Shown here one piece after another: positions 1 to 6,070 of a stretch of DNA of 19,295 nt. Where the stretch lies: contig JAQVEM010000012.1 of assembly GCA_028697935.1 (NCBI GenBank), positions 1-19,295 on the forward strand, in the 5' to 3' direction. Position numbers and translations under genes: made by a program. Under the pieces are notes generated by a model. That model had not been told where the DNA came from. It saw nothing but the letters and a program-made list of their open reading frames with translations, and searched no databases. Positions within the stretch are counted from its first letter, which is position 1, and each line of letters begins with the position of its first letter. The DNA is from Actinomycetota bacterium (GTDB lineage: Bacteria; Actinomycetota; Humimicrobiia; Humimicrobiales; Humimicrobiaceae).

Positions 1-875
1 CCTCTATTTGAAATTACTTCACTATCTGAAAGAGTTGATACAGAAATTCCTTTCATAGGGCTACCAAGTCCTCTGGATATTTTCGCCAGTATGTCCGGGT
101 CATTATAATGAGTAGTTGCCTCAACAATAGCACGGGCCATTTTTTTTGGGTTTTCAGATTTAAATATTCCTGAACCAACAAATATACCGTCAGCTCCAAG
201 CTGCATTATTAGAGCAGCATCAGCCGGTGTAGAAATTCCACCAGCAGAGAAATTAACTACAGGTAAACATTTATTCTCATGCACATATAAAACAAGGTCG
301 TAAGGAGCTCCGAGTTCTTTAGCAGCAGTCATTAGTTCTTCTACCGGCATGGAAGCAATTCTTGCTATGCCATCTTTTATGCTTCTCATGTGTTTTACTG
401 CTTCTACAACATCACCGGTCCCTGCTTCGCCTTTAGTCCTCACCATTGCTGCACCTTCCCCTATCCTTCTTAAAGCTTCACCCAGATTTGTTGCTCCACA
501 TACAAATGGTACTCTAAAATTCCACTTATTTATATGGTTTTTTTCATCAGCAGGAGTTAAAACTTCACTCTCATCTATATAATCAATTCCTATGGCTTCC
601 AGGATCTGAGCCTCTGCAAAATGACCAATCCTTACTTTTGCCATTACCGGTATTGATACAGCTTCCATTATTTTTATTATAATTTCAGGGTCTGACATCC
701 TCGCAACTCCACCTTCTGATCTTATATCTGCGGGAATCTTTTCGAGTGCCATAACCGAAACTGCTCCAGCTTCCTCTGCAATTTTTGCCTGCTCTGGTGA
801 GGTTACATCCATTATAACCCCTCCCTTTAACATTTGAGCCAGACTGGCTTTGACTTTTAATGTTTCCTTTTCCAT
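1..875 (-). CDS. pdxS: Pyridoxal 5'-phosphate synthase lyase subunit PdxS, cut by window edge
   Basis: My translation of the minus strand gives 291 codons from the ATG at 875-873, with the frame still open at the edge (last residues SNRG). The family is about 293 residues and usually ends RGW, so perhaps only one residue and the stop are missing. PdxS condenses ribose 5-phosphate, glyceraldehyde 3-phosphate and PdxT-supplied ammonia into PLP, as a cytoplasmic (beta/alpha)8 dodecamer. Diagnostic stretches: KGGVIMDVTSPEQAKIAEEAGA near the N-terminus, ALEKIPADIR, RIGHFAEAQ, DESEVLTPAD, the glutaminase-docking region RTKGEAGTGDVVEAVKHMR and NFSAGGISTPADAALIMQLGADG. The SD AGGAGGT (885-891) lies 9 nt upstream. 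The partner pdxT is not visible; it would lie beyond position 1. It is transcribed divergently from the EF-G-like gene. Confidence 0.97.
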   Translation of the reverse strand, partial: MEKETLKVKASLAQMLKGGVIMDVTSPEQAKIAEEAGAVSVMALEKIPADIRSEGGVARMSDPEIIIKIMEAVSIPVMAKVRIGHFAEAQILEAIGIDYIDESEVLTPADEKNHINKWNFRVPFVCGATNLGEALRRIGEGAAMVRTKGEAGTGDVVEAVKHMRSIKDGIARIASMPVEELMTAAKELGAPYDLVLYVHENKCLPVVNFSAGGISTPADAALIMQLGADGIFVGSGIFKSENPKKMARAIVEATTHYNDPDILAKISRGLGSPMKGISVSTLSDSEVISNR

Positions 876-884
876 ATTTTAAAC

Positions 885-906
885 ACCTCCTATTATTATT
901 ATTATA
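885..906 (-). promoter_or_regulatory. pdxS ribosome binding site and -10-like box
   Basis: Reading the minus strand, TATAAT (906-901) is followed by a short ATA/TAA-rich stretch and AGGAGGT (891-885), 9 nt before the ATG. The best -35 look-alike, TTGAGA (933-928), is 21 bp from TATAAT, which is too far for a standard sigma-70 promoter. The SD is secure; the promoter is tentative. Confidence 0.45.
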
Positions 907-979
907 CTACCACTCCTAAAGACATACTCTCAAACCTTTTGATTATTTTCTACAGGAGGATTGGTATTGAAATAAATTA

Positions 980-1078
980 TTAAAAAACTTTTTGTTTTAC
1001 TTCCAAATGAATTTGCAATAAACAGATTTGCGGTAGCACTTTTCGCTGTCCCGGCTTATCAACCGGCCAGTGCCGCAT
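980..1078 (-). CDS. Possible 32-codon small ORF over the GC-rich island (doubtful)
   Basis: On the minus strand an ATG at 1078-1076 opens a frame of 32 codons ending in TAA (982-980). It begins MRHWPVDKPGQRKVLPQIC and ends in a Lys/Val-rich tail. It covers the whole foldable island. I know no family for it. AGGAGG (1113-1108) is about 30 nt upstream and AAAGGTG is about 15 nt upstream, neither well placed. The frame could be a leader peptide, a remnant of a larger gene, or chance. The amino-terminal part is more protein-like than the AT-rich end, but the RNA fold is an equally good explanation of the composition. Confidence 0.15.
   Translation of the reverse strand: MRHWPVDKPGQRKVLPQICLLQIHLEVKQKVF
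1030..1076 (-). other. Foldable GC-rich element of unknown type, upstream of pdxS
   Basis: This patch is GC-rich within very AT-rich flanks. Outer arms GCGG (1030-1033) and CCGC (1073-1076) pair, then CACT (1037-1040) with AGTG (1069-1072). Inside, read on the minus strand, CCGGTT-GATA-AGCCGG (1066-1051) forms a 6-bp hairpin with one G-U pair. On the plus strand that G-U becomes a C-A mismatch, so the fold favours minus-strand RNA, that is, the pdxS leader about 155 nt before the ATG. It could be a cis-regulatory RNA or part of a small mobile or repeat element. I do not recognise it as tRNA, or as a TPP, FMN, cobalamin, SAM, ZTP, fluoride or c-di-GMP riboswitch. Confidence 0.4.
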
Positions 1079-1277
1079 AATTATTAAAACACCTTTTGCT
1101 AATAAACCTCCTGACTTTTTATTTTATTATTTTGCTCGTGTTTAATTAGTAAAAAATATATTTTACTATTAAAAATACTGGAAATAAACAACATTAAATT
1201 ATATCATATAAATTTATATAAATAACTGTAAAATAATATTATAAACCAGGCTATTTACTACTTCTGAGTGTATCATA

Positions 1278-1306
1278 TTGCTTTTACACATAAGACTTTT
1301 TATGAT
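1278..1306 (+). promoter_or_regulatory. Sigma-70-like promoter of the EF-G-like operon
   Basis: TTGCTT (1278-1283) and TATGAT (1301-1306) are separated by 17 bp. The predicted start, near 1313, gives a leader of about 53 nt that carries GGGAGGA (1354-1360) just before the ATG at 1366. Confidence 0.55.
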
Positions 1307-1365
1307 ATATTTCTCCTATTACTTTTACTTCTATAATAATAATTACACTACCCGGGAGGATTTTA

Positions 1366-3450
1366 ATGGATTGCAAAAGTTGTTCTAATAATAAGGTAAT
1401 AGGCCTGATTTCTGGAAACGGAACCGGCAAAACTTCGCTTGCAGAATGTTTTCTATATAACTCCGGAACAATTGACAGACTGGGGAGCATAGAAACAAAA
1501 AATACAATTTCAGATTATACTTCACTTGAAATTAAAAGAGGATTTAGTATAAATTCCAGCATTCTCAGTTATAAATGGAAAGATTTTAACATCAATCTTA
1601 TAGATTGCCCCGGTTATATGGATTTTATAGGCCAGACCCAGGCTGCTATCAAAGTAATTGACAGTGCACTTCTGGTTGTTGATGCAAAATCAGGTGTTCA
1701 GGCACCAACTGAATTAGTCATAGAGCTACTTGACAAAAATCCCAGGCCTGCATTTTTTATACTTAACAAACTTGACCTTGAAAATATTGATTATTTCAAG
1801 GTAATTAATGACATCAAAAATGAATACAATCTTAACCTTGTTCCAATCACAGCACCGGTTGACAGCGGAGAAAATTTTTCCGGTATTATTGATATATTGC
1901 AGAATCAGGCTTACCACTACAAAGATAAAAATCCTTCTGGTACAAAAACTTCAATAAATGAAAATATTAAGGATAAAATTGAAAATTACCATAATGAACT
2001 AATAGAATCTATTATTGTAGAAACAGATGATGAACTTCTTAATAAATATCTGAATGGTGAAAAGATAAGCAATGACGTAATAAATAATGTATTTAAACAA
2101 GCTGTGGTAAAAGGAAAAGTAATACCTGTATTTGCTGTTTCTGCAACCAAAAATATAGGTATAGATATTCTTATGGATTATATAAATTACCTGCTTCCGT
2201 CGGCTCTTGATATACAGCCAATAAAAGCCAGAGATTTAAAAGAAGATAAAGAGGTTGAAATAAAACCTTCTCCAGACGGACCACCTCTGGCATATGTTTT
2301 TAAAACAATGGCAGACCCATATATAGGCAAATTATCAATATTCAGAATTTTTTCCGGGACATTTAAAGTAAATAATAGTTATTATATTTCAAGTTCACAG
2401 AAAACATATAAATTCACTAATTTATTTAAGCTTCAGGGGAAAAATCAAATTGAAATAGACGAAGCTTCGTGTGGAGATATTGTCGCTGTTTCTAAAATCA
2501 TGGATATTTTAAATGATGATACAATTTCTACACAGGAACAACCTCTTAAAATACCACCGACAGAATATTTTACCCCGACTCACCCAAAAGCTGTTACACC
2601 AAAAAGTAAAGGTGACGAGGAAAAAATAAGCAGTAGTATTTCCAAAATAATTCAGGAAGATCCAACTATAAGACAGGAATTAAACCTGGAAGTACATCAA
2701 AATATTATCTGGGGCATGGGAGAACTTCACTTATCTATCATAAAAGAAAAGTTAAAAGAAAAGTTTGATGTTGATTCTGAGTTCGTAACACCTGATGTAG
2801 CATATAAAGAAACCATAAGAAAGGATGCAAAAGCTGAATATAAATACAAAAAGCAATCAGGTGGCAGAGGCCAGTATGGTCATGTTTTTCTTGAAATCAA
2901 ACCACTGGAAAGCGGTGGAGGGTTTGAATTTAAAGACAGTATATTTGGAGGAGCTATTCCCAAAGGATATATACCAGGTGTAGAAAAAGGTGTAAGAGAA
3001 GCATTACAGAAAGGTGTTATTGCAGGATATCCTGTTGTAGATGTAAGCGTAAATTTATATGATGGTTCATATCATACTGTTGATTCGTCTGAAATGGCTT
3101 TTAAAATAGCAGCATCCATGGCTTTTAAGAAAGGTATGCAGGAAGCTTCTCCAGTTATTCTTGAGCCAATCATGGAATTCGAAATCATAGTTCCTGAAAA
3201 ATATATGGGAGATATCATTGGAGACATAAATTCAAAAAGAGGAAAAATTATTTCAATGACACCTATTGAAAACAAAAAACAACTTATAAAAGCTTTTGTA
3301 CCACAGTCGGAAACTTTTAATTATTCTACTGATCTGACCTCTCTTACGCAGGGGAAAGGAAGATTTACCCAGAAATTTTCCCATTATGAAGAATTACCTC
3401 CCAATCTGGCACAGAAAGTGGCAGAGGAAAGGAATAAACAAAAAGAATGA
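1366..3450 (+). CDS. fusA: EF-G-like translational GTPase (EF-G-2/FusA2-type paralogue)
   Basis: The 694-residue protein has the EF-G domain order: GTPase domain (about 1-280), domain II (about 300-385), III, IV and V. Visible motifs are P-loop GNGTGKTS (17-24), switch I DYTSLEIKRGFS (50-61), DCPGYMDF (80-87), NKLD (134-137), the domain IV strand SGGRGQYGHVF (near 498) and a domain V with MGDIIGDINSKRGKI. Canonical EF-G has DTPGHVDF and a GIT switch I; here the catalytic His is Tyr84 and the switch I Thr is Ser61. As I recall, these are hallmarks of the EF-G-like subfamily (Thermus EF-G-2, mycobacterial FusA2), so this is probably an accessory factor and not the housekeeping EF-G. The str-operon neighbours (rpsL, rpsG, tuf) are absent, which agrees. 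Start chosen by GGGAGGA 5 nt upstream. The stop overlaps the next start in ATGA. The exact ribosomal role is unknown. Confidence 0.9.
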   Translation: MDCKSCSNNKVIGLISGNGTGKTSLAECFLYNSGTIDRLGSIETKNTISDYTSLEIKRGFSINSSILSYKWKDFNINLIDCPGYMDFIGQTQAAIKVIDSALLVVDAKSGVQAPTELVIELLDKNPRPAFFILNKLDLENIDYFKVINDIKNEYNLNLVPITAPVDSGENFSGIIDILQNQAYHYKDKNPSGTKTSINENIKDKIENYHNELIESIIVETDDELLNKYLNGEKISNDVINNVFKQAVVKGKVIPVFAVSATKNIGIDILMDYINYLLPSALDIQPIKARDLKEDKEVEIKPSPDGPPLAYVFKTMADPYIGKLSIFRIFSGTFKVNNSYYISSSQKTYKFTNLFKLQGKNQIEIDEASCGDIVAVSKIMDILNDDTISTQEQPLKIPPTEYFTPTHPKAVTPKSKGDEEKISSSISKIIQEDPTIRQELNLEVHQNIIWGMGELHLSIIKEKLKEKFDVDSEFVTPDVAYKETIRKDAKAEYKYKKQSGGRGQYGHVFLEIKPLESGGGFEFKDSIFGGAIPKGYIPGVEKGVREALQKGVIAGYPVVDVSVNLYDGSYHTVDSSEMAFKIAASMAFKKGMQEASPVILEPIMEFEIIVPEKYMGDIIGDINSKRGKIISMTPIENKKQLIKAFVPQSETFNYSTDLTSLTQGKGRFTQKFSHYEELPPNLAQKVAEERNKQKE

Positions 3451-4691
3451 AAAAGAATTATAGTAAACGTAATTTTTTGCTGGACAAAGTTCCGTATATA
3501 TTGTTTGGGTTAATACTAATAATTGCCTTAATAATATTTTTTCTGGTTAAAAGCCGTCTATCACTAACCTTTTTTACAGAAATACAGGGAAACACTGAAA
3601 ACGAAGCAGAATATTCTGTATTTATAGCTTCTCCTACTAATGGCCAGGTCTTTAACTTTACCAATGAAAATGAAACAATACCCGTAGAAATAAAAGCAAA
3701 AGAAGTAGAAACTTCGGATTATACAATAAATGTATTTGTAAATGAGAACAAGATAAAATCCTTTACATCTCCACCTTATAAGTATAACTGGAACCCGGGC
3801 AATTCTGGTGAATACAAAATTATAGCACGTCTTGTAGATGACAGTAATAATGTAATTGCAGAATCAAATGCTATAACTTTTACAGTACAATATGAACTAG
3901 AGCCAGAAAATGAAGCTAATGAAAGTACTGATATTAAAGAGAAGAAAAACAATGTAATACATAATTCTAATTTCAGATATGATAATACCATCCCTGCAGG
4001 TTTACCTATTTTTTCATACAGGTGTTATACGCCTCCTGTTATAGATGGTATTATTCAGGAATGGGATAAATTTGAGAATTTTTCATCTTTTGTCCCGACT
4101 ATTAAAAAAGAAAATTATACATCGCACACAGATATTGCCGGCGTATTCTATTCATGCTGGGATGATGACAATTTCTATTTTGTCATTAAAGTTATTGATG
4201 ATGTATTTAACCAGCAATATTCAGGTAATCAGATAAATAAAGGTGATAGTATAACCATTGTATTAGATACCGCTCTTGAAGAAGATATGTATATTACTTC
4301 ATATAATAATGATGACTATCGGATTGATTTTTCTCCCGGTAATTTTGGAGGAATAGCTGCTGAATCATTTATGAACTGGCCTTCAAGCACTCCATCTATG
4401 GGCACTACTATATCTTCAAAAAAATTATCAGATGGATATGTTATTGAGGTGAGTATCCCGTGGTATAATTTTGGGGGTTACACACCGGAAGATGAGGATG
4501 TACTCGGATTCACAATATCAATACTCGATACCGACAATCTGGATTCAACAGAATGTGTGATCTCGTCATCAAAAACTTTTGACTTTAACAATACATCTAC
4601 ACTGGGTGCAATTGCCCTGATTGATGTCGGAGATGTGTACAGTAACCCTGAAGATGAAGCTTCTGATAGTAGTAAAAGTCCGGGCCAGTAA
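3447..4691 (+). CDS. Membrane-anchored protein with Ig-like and CBM9/DOMON-like domains
   Basis: The 414-residue protein starts with a basic cytosolic tail (KKNYSKRNF) and one hydrophobic helix (about 15-34) with no clear cleavage site, so it is probably an N-anchored protein facing outwards. Residues about 55-150 look like a bacterial Ig-like fold (SPTNGQVF, VNENKIKSFTSPPYKYNWNPGNSGEYKIIARLVDDSNN). After an acidic linker, residues about 192-400 resemble family 9 carbohydrate-binding/DOMON-like domains: PPVIDGIIQEWDKF, DDDNFYFVIKVIDD, GDSITIVLDT, DYRIDFSPGNFGG and GYVIEVSIPWYNFGGYTPE. No catalytic motif is seen, so a binding or scaffold role is inferred, with unknown ligand. Its ATG overlaps the stop of the EF-G-like gene (ATGA), with a GAGGAAAGG sequence (3424-3432) upstream, which implies translational coupling. 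The C-terminus is acidic and Ser-rich. Confidence 0.8.
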   Translation: MKKNYSKRNFLLDKVPYILFGLILIIALIIFFLVKSRLSLTFFTEIQGNTENEAEYSVFIASPTNGQVFNFTNENETIPVEIKAKEVETSDYTINVFVNENKIKSFTSPPYKYNWNPGNSGEYKIIARLVDDSNNVIAESNAITFTVQYELEPENEANESTDIKEKKNNVIHNSNFRYDNTIPAGLPIFSYRCYTPPVIDGIIQEWDKFENFSSFVPTIKKENYTSHTDIAGVFYSCWDDDNFYFVIKVIDDVFNQQYSGNQINKGDSITIVLDTALEEDMYITSYNNDDYRIDFSPGNFGGIAAESFMNWPSSTPSMGTTISSKKLSDGYVIEVSIPWYNFGGYTPEDEDVLGFTISILDTDNLDSTECVISSSKTFDFNNTSTLGAIALIDVGDVYSNPEDEASDSSKSPGQ

Positions 4692-4823
4692 ATACTAAAT
4701 ATAAAACTTCTAGTTATTAATTATATAGTCTCTAAAGCATATACTAATTTTATTTATCTTACAGGTTATATTAAGCTATTAAGCTAAAATTATTTTTATA
4801 CCATTATACTTTATATCTATAAT

Positions 4824-5888
4824 ATGGAAAAAGATAAAAACAAAAGAAAAACTATAATCAAAATAATAAATATTGTTATTGTGTCATGTCTTGGAATATA
4901 TCTGGTTTATTTTCTTCTCAGCCAAATAAGTTTATCAGACCTCAAAAAATCTTTTTTTGGAGCCTACGTTCCTTCTCTTGTTATTGGGCTTGCATTAATG
5001 TACTCAATGGATTTTTTCAAGTCTTACAGACAGATAATACTTATAGGTACAGGAGACGTAAGATATATTGACATGCTTTTTACTTCACAAATAAGGAATG
5101 CATTTAACATGCTTCTTCCTGCCAGAACAGGAGAACTTTCATATGTATATGTTTTAAGGAAAAAATTTAAAATACCTGTTGAAATAGGAGTTTCTACACT
5201 CATGGTCGGACTCATATTTGAATTAATACTGGTCTTCTGTGTAGCTGTTATATCCATCATTGCTATAGGGATGAGCAGGTCTTCTGCGCCTTCGATCAGC
5301 GTTGTTGTTATTTCATCGCTTTTACTCATAGCAAGCTTGCTGTTACTTATTTTCCTATCCCAATTTATTGACCTTTTTATAAAGTTTTGCAAATTTTTAG
5401 CCAGAAGATTCCCCGGTCTTGGCAAAAACAAAGCTTTTTTATATTTATTTGATAAATTAATAGAAACAAATAAAAGTATTCAAATAATTCAAAAAAGAAA
5501 AATATACTGGAAAGTTTTTCTCCTTACTGTTGCTACAAGAGCAATAAAATTTACTTCTTACTATTTCCTCATACATGCATATTTAAAACCTCTCGGATAT
5601 GACTTTGCAGACCTGCCATACTGGACAGTAATTCTTGCAACTATTGTAGCTGAACTGTCAGCTGTTCTTCCAACCCATGCTGTTGCCGGTCTTGGAACAT
5701 ATGAAGCAGCATTTGTGCTGGCTTTTGTATCACTAGGATATCCCGAAAAACCGGCTATCATTGCTGGATTTAATTATCACATTATTAATCTCGTTTTTAC
5801 TATACTGTGGGGTGTCATGGCTATTTTAATAATCAGTATGCCTTTTTATAAAATAAAAAAGAAACTGCCAGACCTGCCAGAAGGTTAG
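4824..5888 (+). CDS. UPF0104 / lysylphosphatidylglycerol synthase-type (flippase-like) membrane protein
   Basis: This 354-residue polytopic protein has about eight hydrophobic segments and a basic N-terminus (MEKDKNKRKT). It shows family landmarks: LLPARTGELSYVYVLRKKF near residues 95-115 and HAVAGLGTYEAAFVLAFVSLGYPEKP near 287-312. The family includes the N-terminal transmembrane part of MprF and the stand-alone YbhN/AglD-like proteins, which are linked to lipid or lipid-linked sugar translocation. No soluble aminoacyl-transferase domain follows, so it should not make lysyl-PG itself; lipid flipping is inferred. It follows the CBM9-like gene after 132 bp on the same strand and may belong to the same unit. 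There is no clear SD; the AT-rich run TATAAT abuts the ATG. The tail is charged. Confidence 0.85.
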   Translation: MEKDKNKRKTIIKIINIVIVSCLGIYLVYFLLSQISLSDLKKSFFGAYVPSLVIGLALMYSMDFFKSYRQIILIGTGDVRYIDMLFTSQIRNAFNMLLPARTGELSYVYVLRKKFKIPVEIGVSTLMVGLIFELILVFCVAVISIIAIGMSRSSAPSISVVVISSLLLIASLLLLIFLSQFIDLFIKFCKFLARRFPGLGKNKAFLYLFDKLIETNKSIQIIQKRKIYWKVFLLTVATRAIKFTSYYFLIHAYLKPLGYDFADLPYWTVILATIVAELSAVLPTHAVAGLGTYEAAFVLAFVSLGYPEKPAIIAGFNYHIINLVFTILWGVMAILIISMPFYKIKKKLPDLPEG

Positions 5889-5936
5889 GCATTAAATAAT
5901 TCCATAATATAAGCTTTTCTTTAATCTATAATATCA

Positions 5937-5994
5937 TTGATAAATAACACTTTTTCTTTATTATTATTAGATTTACTTTAACATTACTGTTAAA
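5937..5994 (+). promoter_or_regulatory. Candidate hypF promoter with downstream dyad operator
   Basis: TTGATA (5937-5942), a 16-bp spacer and TATTAT (5959-5964) form a plausible promoter. The predicted start near 5971 is followed at once by a perfect 7-bp dyad, TTTAACA-TTAC-TGTTAAA (5977-5994). A repressor bound there would sit on the initially transcribed region of hypF-hypC-hypD-hypE. The half-sites differ from the Rex consensus I recall (TTGTGAA or TTGTTAA reading inwards), so the regulator is unknown. Confidence 0.4.
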
Positions 5995-6070
5995 ATATCA
6001 ACGATTTATATGTAACTGTAAATATAACAGATGCTTAATATTACATACTATTAATATGGTAGAATAATAA

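Larger units (their letters stand above)
876..1365. other. Divergent intergenic region, pdxS to EF-G-like gene
   Basis: These 490 bp separate two divergent genes. They contain the pdxS SD and a TATAAT box, an inverted CAGGAGG/CCTCCTG pair (953-959 and 1107-1113) enclosing a locally GC-rich foldable island (1030-1076), a strongly AT-rich stretch (about 1081-1260) with no protein signal, and a good promoter for the downstream gene (1278-1306). No recognisable protein-coding gene is present, apart from a doubtful 32-codon frame described separately. Confidence 0.7.

Noticed and set aside
349..582. 77-codon plus-strand frame inside pdxS
   Set aside because: Complement of conserved PdxS sequence.
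1021..1080. Known riboswitch, tRNA or rho-independent terminator at the GC-rich island
   Set aside because: No tRNA arms or anticodon arrangement, no consensus I know for common riboswitches, and no T-run after the stem on either strand.
5024..5431. 135-codon frame opposite the UPF0104 gene
   Set aside because: Antisense of a membrane protein with family motifs; no independent signal.
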